Shown: piece by piece, positions 25,396 through 34,492 of the stretch
Position numbering within the stretch: position 1 is the first letter of the stretch
Layout: each line of letters begins with the position of its first letter
NCBI GenBank assembly: GCA_034440235.1
Contig: JAWXBR010000063.1
Location: 1-45,298, forward strand
Direction: 5' to 3'
Source: JAWXBR01 sp034440235
GTDB lineage: Bacteria > Bacteroidota > Ignavibacteria > Kapaibacteriales > Kapaibacteriaceae
Length of the DNA: 45,298 bases
Made by a program: the position numbers and the translations under genes
The notes under the pieces: model-generated
The model's database searches: none
Told to the model about the DNA's origin: nothing
What the model saw: only the letters and a program-made list of their open reading frames with translations

Positions 25396-26355
25396 ATGAA
25401 ACGAATTGCTGTCTTTACAAGCGGGGGCGATGCCCCCGGTATGAATGCCCACGTACGGGCTATTGAGCGAACCGCTCAAAAGCGGGGCCTCGAGGTGATT
25501 GGCATCATCGGCGGCTATGCCGGAATGATTGCCGGACAGTTTGAGGTGCTCGATAGAATTCGCACGGCGAATATCCTCGACCGTGGCGGCACTGTCTTAA
25601 AGACAAGTCGATGTCCGGAGTTCATGGAGCCCGACGGACGCAGTCGTGCTGCAGAACAACTGCACGCACACGGCATAAACGGCGTTATTGCATGTGGTGG
25701 TGATGGTACGTTCCACGGCGCGCACTTGCTTTGGCTCGAACATCAAATTCCAATCGTCGGCACCCCGGGTACAATCGACAACGACCTCTGGGGAACCGAC
25801 TATACACTTGGGTACGATACTGCAATTAACACGGCAACAGAAGCAATCGACAAGATTCGAGATACCGCTGATTCGCACGGACGTCTTTTCTTTGTCGAGG
25901 TAATGGGACGTCATGCGGGCTTCATCGCCATGGACGTTGGTGTGGCTTCGGGCGCCGAGTACGTAGCCGTTGCTGAGACGATGACGGACATCGAAGTGCT
26001 CTATCAGCGCATCCTTGCCCAAGGAATTGACAAGCGCACGATCGTGATTGTTGGCGAAGGCGATGAGGTCGGTGGTGCTATGGTGATTTCGCAGGCGATT
26101 GAAGAACGCTATGGACTTCCTTCGAAGGTGTCGATACTCGGACACATGCAGCGAGGGGGCTCGCCGACGGTTCGAGATCGTGTTCTTGGTGCCCGACTCG
26201 GCGCCGCTGCCGTTGATGCATTGCTCGAAGGTAGGTCCGACATCATGATTGGTGAATCTGCCGGAAACGTCACCCACATCCCACTCGAAGAGACGTGGCT
26301 GACCAAGAAGTCCGTGCCTCCGTATCTTTTTGACCTGTCTACGTTGTTAGTATAG
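25396..26355 (+). CDS. pfkA: 6-phosphofructokinase
   Basis: A 319-residue glycolytic enzyme phosphorylating fructose-6-phosphate to the 1,6-bisphosphate. Seen are TSGGDAPGMNAHVRA (nucleotide loop), GGDGTFHGA, the catalytic PGTIDND with GYDTAINTA, VEVMGRHAGFIA and GHMQRGGSPTVRDR for the sugar-phosphate site. Length is that of the short bacterial ATP-dependent type. Residues in the GGDG loop help tell ATP from pyrophosphate use; GGDGTF with PGTIDND is compatible with ATP. It leads a run of six plus-strand genes that includes NAD kinase and nadC. Confidence 0.96.
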   Translation: MKRIAVFTSGGDAPGMNAHVRAIERTAQKRGLEVIGIIGGYAGMIAGQFEVLDRIRTANILDRGGTVLKTSRCPEFMEPDGRSRAAEQLHAHGINGVIACGGDGTFHGAHLLWLEHQIPIVGTPGTIDNDLWGTDYTLGYDTAINTATEAIDKIRDTADSHGRLFFVEVMGRHAGFIAMDVGVASGAEYVAVAETMTDIEVLYQRILAQGIDKRTIVIVGEGDEVGGAMVISQAIEERYGLPSKVSILGHMQRGGSPTVRDRVLGARLGAAAVDALLEGRSDIMIGESAGNVTHIPLEETWLTKKSVPPYLFDLSTLLV

Positions 26356-26387
26356 TGTCTCGACCCACACATCTGATCGTTTAAAGC

Positions 26388-26663
26388 ATGGACATTAACT
26401 TCCTAACCATTGTGCAGGTGTATCAGCTCGAGGGACTTGTAGCCCTTGGTAAAATGCTGAACCCAGCCACCAACCAAATCACGCGCAGCCTCGAACACGC
26501 CAAATACGTAGTCGACCTGCTCGACATCATTAAAAGCAAAACAGTGGGCAACCTAACAGACGAAGAGCAGCGCTTTCTCGATAACACCATTAGCACACTA
26601 AAGCTGAACTACCTCGAAGAGTCGGGCACGCAAAACGCCCCCCCGCCAGCGGAACTCGTATGA
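26388..26663 (+). CDS. DUF1844 family protein
   Basis: A 91-residue helical protein. The DUF1844 pattern is clear: FLTIVQVYQLEGLVALGKMLNP, then LEHAKYVVDLLDIIKSKTVGNLTDEEQRFLDNTISTLKLNYLE. Relatives occur widely in several phyla without known function. The Pro/Ala tail is not conserved. It lies 32 bases after pfkA and its stop overlaps the nadK start (ATGA), so it is likely translated with nadK. Confidence 0.88.
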   Translation: MDINFLTIVQVYQLEGLVALGKMLNPATNQITRSLEHAKYVVDLLDIIKSKTVGNLTDEEQRFLDNTISTLKLNYLEESGTQNAPPPAELV

Positions 26664-27529
26664 TGCGTCGCATCGCTCTTCTAGCCTTCGCTGCACGTCC
26701 AGACGCAGTGTTGTGGGCAATGCACACAGCACTGCGCCTTATCGAAGAGAAGGTAGAAGTATACGTCGATGAAGACCTTGCTGCACTCTTCCCTGCAGAA
26801 ACGTCCGCCAAGGTTCAGGTTGTCTCGCCACGCGAGTTCGAACGTTTTGCCGACATGGTTATCACCTTCGGTGGTGATGGCACACTGCTCGCAGCTGCAC
26901 GTCTGCTTATTGGCACCGACATTCCGATCATGGGAATTAATGTTGGCAAGCTAGGTTTTCTTGCAGAGTTCCCGGTGTCGTTTATCGACGACTCTATTAT
27001 GGATGTTCTAAAAGGCAACTATCGCATAGTTGATAGAACAACCTTGCAGACGACCGTGAAGGGCAAGACGATGTATGCCCTGAACGAAATACTTGTCGAA
27101 AAAGCGTCTTCGTCGAAGATGATTGCTGTACGTGCATTTGTGAACGAACACCACGTCGCAGACTATCGTGCAGATGGTGTAATTGTAACGACGCCTACGG
27201 GGTCGACTGCGTATTCACTCGCCGCAGGCGGACCCATTATCGCCCCTTCAGCACATGCCTTATGCCTTACACCTGTTAGTCCGCACATGCTAACATTGCG
27301 TCCGTTAATCGTGCAGGACACCAGCGAAATACGTTTCGAATTCCCGTACGATGGCCACGATGCGCAACTCGTTGTCGATGGACAGATTGTTGCAACAATG
27401 CAAACCGGAGATGCAGTTATTATTCGCAAAAGCGAGCATCTCGTGAAGCTTGTAAAGCGCGCGGATAGCACGTACTACGACCTGCTGCGCGAGAAGCTGT
27501 TGTGGTCGCAAGACGCAATCCGTAAGTGA
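26660..27529 (+). CDS. nadK: NAD kinase
   Basis: A 289-residue kinase making NADP from NAD. Seen are the GGDG motif in ITFGGDGTLLAAARLL, GINVGKLGFLAEF, the NE-containing ALNEILVEKASSSKMI and the conserved DGVIVTTPTGSTAYSLAAGGPI. Start ATG 26660 overlaps the DUF1844 stop by 4 bases, and a second in-frame ATG follows at once (MMRRIALL). With nadC at the other end of the operon, two steps of NAD(P) metabolism lie together. Confidence 0.96.
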   Translation: MMRRIALLAFAARPDAVLWAMHTALRLIEEKVEVYVDEDLAALFPAETSAKVQVVSPREFERFADMVITFGGDGTLLAAARLLIGTDIPIMGINVGKLGFLAEFPVSFIDDSIMDVLKGNYRIVDRTTLQTTVKGKTMYALNEILVEKASSSKMIAVRAFVNEHHVADYRADGVIVTTPTGSTAYSLAAGGPIIAPSAHALCLTPVSPHMLTLRPLIVQDTSEIRFEFPYDGHDAQLVVDGQIVATMQTGDAVIIRKSEHLVKLVKRADSTYYDLLREKLLWSQDAIRK

Positions 27530-27530
27530 T

Positions 27531-28943
27531 ATGGGACTACGTCGCGAACTGACGTTATTTCAGGCTACGGCCTTAAACATGATTGACATGGTGGGGATAG
27601 GTCCGTTTCTAACAACGGCCATGGTCGCCGCAACAATGGGCTTCGGTCCGTACGCCCTGCTCGCCTGGATCGCCGGCTCTGTTCTCGCATTCGTCGATGC
27701 ATGCATTTGGAGCGAACTCGGTGCAAAGATGCCTTTGGCAGGGGGCTCGTATGCTTTTCTAAGAGAGTCGTATGGTGCCGATAAGTGGGGACGGCTTATG
27801 TCGTTCCTGTTTGTGTGGCAGACAACGTTTCAAGCGCCTCTGGTTATTACGTCTGCTGCACTTGGCTTTTCTCTATACGCGGGCTACATCGTCCCACTCG
27901 ATCCAACCCAGTCTCGCATCATCGGAGCTTCGCTAGTAGTGATAATCGTCGCACTGCTATACCGACGTGTCGGTGCCGTAGGCAAGATCTCTGTTGTATT
28001 GTGGGTTGCTGTAATTGTTACACTGGTAGGCCTCATTGTTAGCGGACTAACACATGTGCGTCCAGAAGCAGTTGCAGAATTCTGGAGTGTAACAACGTCG
28101 GGTGGAGCAATTGGCAATCTCGATTGGAACATGCTCGGCCTCGCCACCATTGGCACCGTGTATTCGTATCTCGGCTACTACAACATCTGTCATCTCGGTG
28201 GCGAAGTGCGCGATCCGCAACGTAGTATTCCACGAAGCATGTTTGTATCGGTAGCCGGAATCACGTTGTTGTATCTGCTTATGCAGGTTGCCATTTATGC
28301 AGTGCTGCCAATAAGCGAAATAGCTACGTCGAAGTTTGTGGTTGCCACATTCTTCGAACGCTTGTACGGTACACAAGTAGCACAAATCGCAACGGGCCTT
28401 GTCTTAATCGTAGCACTATCGTCGCTGTTTAGTCTCATGCTTGGATACACGCGCATTCCATACGCTGCTGCAAAAGACGGACTCTTCTTCGAGGTGTTTG
28501 GAAGAGAACATCCAACAAAGAATTTTCCTCACGTGTCGTTGTTGGTGCTCGGTGCACTTGGTGTGTTGTTCTCGTTAACACTTTCGCTCGATGCAACCAT
28601 AAAGTCAATCATCACCATGCGAGTATTCACACAGTTCATAGCGCAAGCTGTAGGCCTCATGGTGCTTCGTAAACGCATTGGCGCGAACGCGATGCCCTGG
28701 CGCATGTGGCTCTATCCGTTGCCCATCATCCTCGTGATTATCGGGTGGCTCGCCATCTTCATTTCTGCAAAACCAGTTGCCGTTGCTGGAGGTGCGTATA
28801 CGCTTCCACTCGCGCAAATGGCCGGCATTGCAATGCCGATTATTGGTTCTGTTGTGTATTGCATCCTGGCATATAGGCAAGGGGCCTGGCCGTTTAACAA
28901 GGAGCCCCTTAACCCCGAATCAAACAGGGGAGGATCGCTATGA
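27531..28943 (+). CDS. APC-family amino acid permease
   Basis: A 470-residue membrane protein with about 12 helices of the APC superfamily. Typical are the first helix MIDMVGIGPFLTTAMVAATMG (unwound GxG substrate region), AGSVLAFVDACIWSELGAKMPLAGGSYAFLRE and GEVRDPQRSIPRSMFVS. Such proteins bring in amino acids or related compounds by secondary transport. Because its stop overlaps adenine deaminase (ATGA), a purine or breakdown-product substrate is possible but unsupported by sequence. The C-terminal codons hold an AAGGGGC inverted repeat. Confidence 0.88.
   Translation: MGLRRELTLFQATALNMIDMVGIGPFLTTAMVAATMGFGPYALLAWIAGSVLAFVDACIWSELGAKMPLAGGSYAFLRESYGADKWGRLMSFLFVWQTTFQAPLVITSAALGFSLYAGYIVPLDPTQSRIIGASLVVIIVALLYRRVGAVGKISVVLWVAVIVTLVGLIVSGLTHVRPEAVAEFWSVTTSGGAIGNLDWNMLGLATIGTVYSYLGYYNICHLGGEVRDPQRSIPRSMFVSVAGITLLYLLMQVAIYAVLPISEIATSKFVVATFFERLYGTQVAQIATGLVLIVALSSLFSLMLGYTRIPYAAAKDGLFFEVFGREHPTKNFPHVSLLVLGALGVLFSLTLSLDATIKSIITMRVFTQFIAQAVGLMVLRKRIGANAMPWRMWLYPLPIILVIIGWLAIFISAKPVAVAGGAYTLPLAQMAGIAMPIIGSVVYCILAYRQGAWPFNKEPLNPESNRGGSL
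28879..28910 (+). repeat. Inverted pair of AAGGGGC motifs at the permease 3' end
   Basis: AAGGGGCC at 28879 and AGCCCCTT at 28903 face each other and can pair as a 7-bp GC-rich stem with a loop of about 18 nt, 30 bases before the adenine deaminase start. The second half is one of the exact octamer sites. Confidence 0.45.
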
Positions 28944-30622
28944 AGACATTAGAAGGCAACATCATCGATTTGCATAACAGGCGCATATTTCCCGGACGCG
29001 TGCGCATCGTAGGTGGTATTGTTATCGCTATCATCGAAGACGATACAGTTGACACCTCGAAGACAATCTTGCCTGGCTTTGTTGATGCACACGTGCATGT
29101 CGAATCGTCGATGCTTCTACCGTCGGAGTTCGCACGCCTTGCTGTTGTGCATGGCACGGTGGCTACTGTAAGTGACCCGCATGAAATTGGAAACGTCTGT
29201 GGTGTCGAAGGCGTGCGTTACATGATTGACAACGGATCTAAGGTGCCGTTCACATTTGCATTCGGTGCGCCCTCGTGTGTTCCTGCAACGCCTTATGAAA
29301 CAGCCGGAGCTGTAATCACAGCCGCTGACATCCGCACGTTGTTCGAAGACAGCCGTGTGCGTTACCTCAGCGAGATGATGAACTGGCCGGGTGTGCTGCA
29401 CAACGATGCCATGATACTCGAAAAACTGGCGGTGGCAAAGGATTGCGGACGTGTTATAGACGGACATGCCCCGGGTCTGAAAGGCGAGGATGCCAAGCGT
29501 TATGTAGCTCACGGTATCTCAACCGATCATGAGTGCTTTACACTGCAGGAGGCGCTAGACAAAGTAAATGCAGGAATGAAAATTCTAATTCGTGAAGGGT
29601 CTGCCGCCCGAAACTTCGAGGCATTGCACCCAATGCTCGCACTCCATCCAGACGTTTGTATGCTGTGCAGCGACGACATGCACCCAGACTCGCTGGTGGT
29701 CGGACACATCAACCTGCTGGTGAAGCGCGCGCTGGCGTACGGACACGATCTGTACGATGTATTGCGTGCAGCTTGCGTGCACCCTGTCGAGCATTACGGG
29801 CTTCCTGTCGGACAACTACGTGTTGGCGACCCGGCCGACATGATTGTCATAGACAACATAAACGACTTTAACGTACTGCAGACCTACGTACGTGGTGAAC
29901 TCGTTGCAGAAAACGGCACAACGCTTGTTTCTTCTGTCAATCAATCGATAATCAACAAATTTAGCATCGACGCAATAGAACAGAGCGTCCTTAACCTAAC
30001 CGGGGGACGTCCGCGCATCGTCATCGACGAAGGCAAACCATACACACTGTCCGACAGCAGCACGGCGAATGTCCGTGTAATCGACGCGCTCGACGGACAG
30101 CTCATCACCACAGAATCGCGCTCAACACTGCAATGTGTCGATGGTGCGATCGTAGCTGACGTCAGTCAGGATGTTCTAAAAATCGTTGTCATCAACCGTT
30201 ATGCGCCCGCAACTCCGTCGATTGCGTTCATACGAAACTTCGGACTCAAGAACGGAGCCATTGCATCTAGTGTGGCACACGACTCGCACAACGTAGTTGC
30301 TGTCGGAACAAACGATGCCGATCTTTGCAATGCAATCAATGCAGTGATAAGCGCCCGCGGTGGTGTGAGTGTTTCCGCTGATGGCACTACGGACGTGCTT
30401 GCGTTGCCTGTAGCCGGGCTTATGAGCAACGACGATGGCTATGCGATTGCAGAGCAGTATTCGAAGCTCGACGCTCGGGCAAAGCAGCTAGGCAGCCCCT
30501 TGCGAGCCCCTTTCATGACACTTTCCTTTATGGCCTTACTCGTGATTCCCCAACTCAAGATTAGTGATAAGGGGCTTTTTGATGGGTCATCGTTCAAATT
30601 CACGTCGCTAATTGTAGAATAA
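28940..30622 (+). CDS. ade: Adenine deaminase
   Basis: A 560-residue amidohydrolase that turns adenine into hypoxanthine in purine salvage. The metal site begins with GFVDAHVHVESSM; further markers are VSDPHEIGNVCGVEGVRYMI, GHAPGL, GISTDHEC and CSDDMHPDSL, and the C-terminal part has VAHDSHNVVAVGTND, normal for bacterial Ade. Length is typical. Start ATG 28940 overlaps the permease stop. Three AAGGGGCT octamers lie in the last 130 bases. It is followed by nadC after 2 bases. Confidence 0.96.
   Translation: MKTLEGNIIDLHNRRIFPGRVRIVGGIVIAIIEDDTVDTSKTILPGFVDAHVHVESSMLLPSEFARLAVVHGTVATVSDPHEIGNVCGVEGVRYMIDNGSKVPFTFAFGAPSCVPATPYETAGAVITAADIRTLFEDSRVRYLSEMMNWPGVLHNDAMILEKLAVAKDCGRVIDGHAPGLKGEDAKRYVAHGISTDHECFTLQEALDKVNAGMKILIREGSAARNFEALHPMLALHPDVCMLCSDDMHPDSLVVGHINLLVKRALAYGHDLYDVLRAACVHPVEHYGLPVGQLRVGDPADMIVIDNINDFNVLQTYVRGELVAENGTTLVSSVNQSIINKFSIDAIEQSVLNLTGGRPRIVIDEGKPYTLSDSSTANVRVIDALDGQLITTESRSTLQCVDGAIVADVSQDVLKIVVINRYAPATPSIAFIRNFGLKNGAIASSVAHDSHNVVAVGTNDADLCNAINAVISARGGVSVSADGTTDVLALPVAGLMSNDDGYAIAEQYSKLDARAKQLGSPLRAPFMTLSFMALLVIPQLKISDKGLFDGSSFKFTSLIVE
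30494..30576 (+). repeat. Cluster of three AAGGGGCT octamers at the ade 3' end
   Basis: Two minus-strand copies (30494-30501 and 30505-30512) and one plus-strand copy (30569-30576) lie within 83 bases, the densest group in the window. Opposite orientation would allow a stem of 8 bp with a long loop. The plus copy is followed by TTTTT. Confidence 0.6.
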
Positions 30623-30624
30623 CT

Positions 30625-31494
30625 ATGGCTCTTTCATTGCTTCACGATTCAAGTCTTCTGCGTCTCATTCAGATTGCAATTCAAGAGGATGTTGGCTCTG
30701 GCGACATAACATCTGAACTGACAATTCCGCACGACTCTACGGCGGCTGCTAGATTTCTTTTGAAACAAGATGGGATTGTATGCGGACTGCCTCTACTGCC
30801 GTTGGTTTTTCGTGAGTTCGCTCCAGACATAAACATCGATTTGAAAGTCAACGAAGGCGATCGAGTGCCGGCAGGTACAATTATCGCAACAGTCGAAGGC
30901 GCAGCATTTGCGCTGTTAGGAGCAGAGCGCACAGTGTTGAACTTCATACAGCGCATGAGTGGCGTCGCAACAAAGACACGTCATTACGTCGATCGTATCG
31001 CAGGCACTGGCGCGCGCATACTCGATACACGCAAGACCATTCCAGGGTGGCGCATACTCGACAAGTATGCTACGTCGGTCGGTGGAGCCGTGAATCATCG
31101 CATTGGGTTGTACGACATGGTGATGATTAAAGACAACCACATCACAGCATGTGGAGGCATACGCGAAGCCGTCGAGAAGTGTCATGCGGAAATGCAAGGC
31201 CGCTCGTCATTACACATCGAGGTCGAAGCACGCAATCTCGACGACGTTACAGAGATATTGCAATGCACTGGCGTCCACCGCATCATGTTCGACAACTTCA
31301 CGCCACAGACAGTGCGCGAGGGTGTGCAAATGGTAGACGGCAAGTTGGAAACAGAAGCAAGCGGTGGCATCACCTACGACAACATCCGCGAGTACGCCGA
31401 GACTGGTATAAACTTTGTTAGTGTCGGCGCAATCACCCACAGTGCCGTCGCGCTCGACATCTCAATGAAGCTCTTCGTACCGAAGCAGGGATAG
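30625..31494 (+). CDS. nadC: Nicotinate-nucleotide pyrophosphorylase (quinolinate phosphoribosyltransferase)
   Basis: A 289-residue enzyme that converts quinolinate and PRPP to nicotinate mononucleotide in de novo NAD synthesis. Seen are QEDVGSGDITSE, RTVLNFIQRMSGVAT, the catalytic DTRKTIPGWRILDKYA, GGAVNHRIGLYDMVMIKDNH and the closing EASGGITYDNIREYAETG with VSVGAITHS. Length is typical. nadA and nadB are not in the window. It ends the operon begun by pfkA; the 48 bases to the convergent regulator hold no obvious terminator. Confidence 0.96.
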   Translation: MALSLLHDSSLLRLIQIAIQEDVGSGDITSELTIPHDSTAAARFLLKQDGIVCGLPLLPLVFREFAPDINIDLKVNEGDRVPAGTIIATVEGAAFALLGAERTVLNFIQRMSGVATKTRHYVDRIAGTGARILDTRKTIPGWRILDKYATSVGGAVNHRIGLYDMVMIKDNHITACGGIREAVEKCHAEMQGRSSLHIEVEARNLDDVTEILQCTGVHRIMFDNFTPQTVREGVQMVDGKLETEASGGITYDNIREYAETGINFVSVGAITHSAVALDISMKLFVPKQG

Positions 31495-31542
31495 AGTAGA
31501 TAGAAATCGTGCAGCTAGGTAAGTACTGCGCACAACATAAGG

Positions 31543-32124
31543 CTAATGCTCTGCAACAATGCCCTGTGCCATGGCATGTACGCGTGCTTTCAGCGACTGG
31601 GGTTCGATTACGCGAACCTTACCACCAAAACTTAGAACCCATTGCACAAGCATGTCGTTCACGGGTAGATCCATGTGGATGTGATGTTCGCCAGAAGTCT
31701 TGCGCACGACTCGCTGAGTAGGGTGGAGCATCAGTTGCTTGAAATGCTGAACAATAGACTTGTCGATCTCGACCACAATGTGCGTGGGAGGTCCGGCTGG
31801 TTCTGGGTCGCCCATGCCTGCTGGCAACGAGAACAGAATCGGAATGGGTCCGCTCAGCACATACGACCTCTTGAAGTAATCGTAGGAAAGGGGCACGTGC
31901 AGCGAATTGATGAGGTAGTCTATGTCGCGCGTAACGGTACGCAGAGACACCTCGAGTTGCTCGGCAAGCAAATTAGCAGTGACCTTTTCGCCCATGACTA
32001 CACGCGCCAAGATCCACTGGATGCGGTATAGGGTCGGACGATGAATGTTTTTCATGAGCAGTGACGGCAGCACATCGCGAAGGATGTACGAGGCTACGGC
32101 ACTGGGTATGTCATATACTGACAT
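31543..32124 (-). CDS. HTH transcriptional regulator of the WYL type lacking the WYL core
   Basis: 193 residues. Residues about 25-80 form a winged HTH_11 domain (RIQWILARVVMGEKVTANLLAEQLEVSLRTVTRDIDYLI) with the DeoR/YafY-like second helix. Residues about 115-193 match the C-terminal extension of WYL regulators (VVEIDKSIVQHFKQLML, HIHMDLPVNDMLVQWVLSFG, KVRVIEPQSLKARV). The WYL ligand-binding core that normally lies between them, about 80 residues, is missing; only about 35 linker residues remain. The frame is clean, so this is a natural short form or an old deletion. The target is unknown; it lies convergent with nadC. Confidence 0.82.
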   Translation of the reverse strand: MSVYDIPSAVASYILRDVLPSLLMKNIHRPTLYRIQWILARVVMGEKVTANLLAEQLEVSLRTVTRDIDYLINSLHVPLSYDYFKRSYVLSGPIPILFSLPAGMGDPEPAGPPTHIVVEIDKSIVQHFKQLMLHPTQRVVRKTSGEHHIHMDLPVNDMLVQWVLSFGGKVRVIEPQSLKARVHAMAQGIVAEH

Positions 32125-32235
32125 AGTGAGATTTCTAAATGCGTGGAAGTAACGATTCGCGATAAAACGTAACGGTATTGGTTGACGACGTGGTGGTCGT
32201 TATGAATGGCGTGACCTACGAATCGGGTACCCCAC

Positions 32236-32269
32236 AAAAAACCAACTCCGAAATTGCTCTCGGAGTTGG
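32236..32269 (-). terminator. Rho-independent terminator after the DUF3494 gene
   Basis: A perfect 10-bp stem (CCAACTCCGA / TCGGAGTTGG, loop 8) lies about 37 bases after the stop at 32306, and on the minus strand it is followed by TTTTTT. This is a complete intrinsic terminator. Confidence 0.88.
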
Positions 32270-32305
32270 ATAATTGCAGCCCGTCTATTGCTGTGGTTTT
32301 TAGAC

Positions 32306-34492
32306 TTATTTGATGACGCTCATGATGCCAGCGCTGCGTGTGTTACCTGCCTGAAGGACGTACGAGTACATGCCCGAAGGAAGGTCTGACGTGTTAACAG
32401 TCAGTGCATTCGCGCCAGCGTCCAGGTGCCGTGCATTGATCGTGTTGACGGCATTACCGCGGGTGTCTACGATTGTAAGCGTAACGTCGCTCATAACCGG
32501 CAGAACGAAGCTGATGGTCGTTTGCGTTGCAGCCGGATTTGGATAGTTGGAAACCGAATACCCGCTTGTTGTTGCATCGTTGTCGACCGAAGAGATGACC
32601 GTGCCGATTGAGAACGGTGTCGAATTTCGAGTCATGCCTTTTGTGCTCGTAACGCGAATAAACACCGGATTGTAGAAGCCTGTCATTGGCGTAGTCCATG
32701 TTGTGTTCGGTGATTCGGACACAAGAACGGTTGCGATGTGCACCCAGGTTAGTGTATAGTCTAGTGAGTACTCGACGTTAACCGATGTGCCGATGTCTGG
32801 AGTATACGTCCAGCTTATGCCCAGCGTCTTGTTGTTCCCGATGTTGTTGTTTGCGTCGAGTCCGGTCAAGAACAGTCCGTCGATCGAACCATCGGTAGGA
32901 ATCGTCGTGATGGTAAAGAGGGCGCTTGTGCCTGTTACGCCATTGGCATCTGTAACACGAACGAGGGCTTGTGTAGTGGCGACATTTGGGACGCTAGGCC
33001 ACACATAGAACTGATCATCAGAAGATGCGGTACCAATCATAGTCCATGTCGCACCACTGTCCAGCGAGTACTCGAATGTTTTCTGCTGCGTGGTGTTTGT
33101 TGCCGTAAACGTGATGAGGAAATTCTGATACCCACCTGTGATTATTTCACCAGGTACAGGGTGAGTAACGACGATGCTACCTGGAACAGGCGCGGTCTTT
33201 ACAATACTAAACACACCGCTCTGGCCAGTGATGCCATTCTGATCGGTGATGCGAATGATTGCACGAGTCGTGTTTGTATCTGGTACGTCCCACGGATAGG
33301 TCAGCGAGTCGTTCATGATCGTGCCGATCATCGTCCACGTTACACCGCTGTCAAGCGAAAGAGCAAATGTCTTCTGCTGTGTTAGCCCAGTACCGGTCCA
33401 TGGAATGGCATAGTCCTGTGTGCCGCCTGTGAGGACTTCGCCGAGAGACGGGCGTACCACGACGAGTGTGCCTAGTGCCACGTTGCGCGCAATTGTGAAC
33501 AGACCACTTACACCTCTAAGGTTGTTTGCATCGGTGATGCGAACAAGGGCTTTGCGCGATACAGTGTCGGGTACATTCCAGTTGTAGGTATAACCATCGG
33601 TTGATGTACCACCGATCAAATTCCATGTTATGCCACTGTCGAGTGAGTACTCGAATGTCTTCACCGGAGCGATGCCAGTTTCACTCCACTTGATCTGATA
33701 ATTCTGTGTTCCGCTTCTAACGGTATCTCCAGCTGCAGGCGTAATTACAACGAGCGTATTTACTGGAGGAATGACAGCATTAGGATCAGTTATCACGCTC
33801 GAAGCAAAGGTCACAGCACCAACGACTGCGAGGGCGCGGCCCTCAAGAGTCGAACCACCATAAAGGTGTATAGCGCCATTGGCGATGAAAATACCCTTCA
33901 TGATAGAGCTGTCAAGTACGCTTACAGCGCCATCGACTGCCCAATAGATATTCTTTGCACGCGCACCATTTGCAAGGATGATTTTTGTCCTTGCAGCTAC
34001 GTTAAGTGCTGCGCCAATCTTTATGATGAAGATTGCGTTAGGATTTCCTAGCGCATCGAACGTAAGGTTGCCAGATAGAGTCGTAAGGTCACCACGGCGG
34101 TAGGTTCTAGGCGTAAGCACCTGTCCGTTGCCCATCGTCGCATTCAACACTGTATCGTACATGATGGCATGTGCGGCATCGTTCAGTGAATTGTATGCAA
34201 GGGTGAGATCGTCCTTGGCTGCTAGTGATGCTGCATCTGCAACGTGTTTTGCGCCCGTGTAAATTCCTGGCGGAAAGCCTGTAAATGCACCGGCATTTGT
34301 TCCGATATCACCGTTGATTATCGTGAGTCCAGTGTTCTCGATAGCGCCAGAACCAGAGAAGGCGCCATAGGTTGCAGCAGTCCCAAGATTAGGTGCGGTC
34401 TGAGCAGATGTTTGAATAGTTGCAAGTAAGACAAGAGCCATGCATGTTATGGCATACAATGCTTGTCTTCTTAGGGTTGTAGAGTGTGTCAT
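32306..34492 (-). CDS. Secreted DUF3494 (ice-binding-like) surface protein with T9SS-type C-terminal sorting domain
   Basis: 728 residues. A signal peptide (about 1-30, TCMALVLLATIQTSAQ) is followed by a DUF3494 beta-solenoid (about 33-235; TGFPPGIYTG, AIFIIKIGAALNV, IYWAVDGAV, ANGAIHLYGGSTLEGRAL). Three repeats of about 95 residues follow (LVVxxPxxGE, TFEYSLDSGxTW, RITDANGVxGxSGxFxI), then a fourth divergent one, and finally a sorting domain (SNYPNPAATQTTISFVLP, LPSGMYSYVLQAG). The family includes ice-binding proteins, but such domains also serve as adhesins; no ice habitat is shown here. A close paralogue starts at 41477. It has its own terminator and a 369-base upstream region. Confidence 0.88.
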   Translation of the reverse strand: MTHSTTLRRQALYAITCMALVLLATIQTSAQTAPNLGTAATYGAFSGSGAIENTGLTIINGDIGTNAGAFTGFPPGIYTGAKHVADAASLAAKDDLTLAYNSLNDAAHAIMYDTVLNATMGNGQVLTPRTYRRGDLTTLSGNLTFDALGNPNAIFIIKIGAALNVAARTKIILANGARAKNIYWAVDGAVSVLDSSIMKGIFIANGAIHLYGGSTLEGRALAVVGAVTFASSVITDPNAVIPPVNTLVVITPAAGDTVRSGTQNYQIKWSETGIAPVKTFEYSLDSGITWNLIGGTSTDGYTYNWNVPDTVSRKALVRITDANNLRGVSGLFTIARNVALGTLVVVRPSLGEVLTGGTQDYAIPWTGTGLTQQKTFALSLDSGVTWTMIGTIMNDSLTYPWDVPDTNTTRAIIRITDQNGITGQSGVFSIVKTAPVPGSIVVTHPVPGEIITGGYQNFLITFTATNTTQQKTFEYSLDSGATWTMIGTASSDDQFYVWPSVPNVATTQALVRVTDANGVTGTSALFTITTIPTDGSIDGLFLTGLDANNNIGNNKTLGISWTYTPDIGTSVNVEYSLDYTLTWVHIATVLVSESPNTTWTTPMTGFYNPVFIRVTSTKGMTRNSTPFSIGTVISSVDNDATTSGYSVSNYPNPAATQTTISFVLPVMSDVTLTIVDTRGNAVNTINARHLDAGANALTVNTSDLPSGMYSYVLQAGNTRSAGIMSVIK

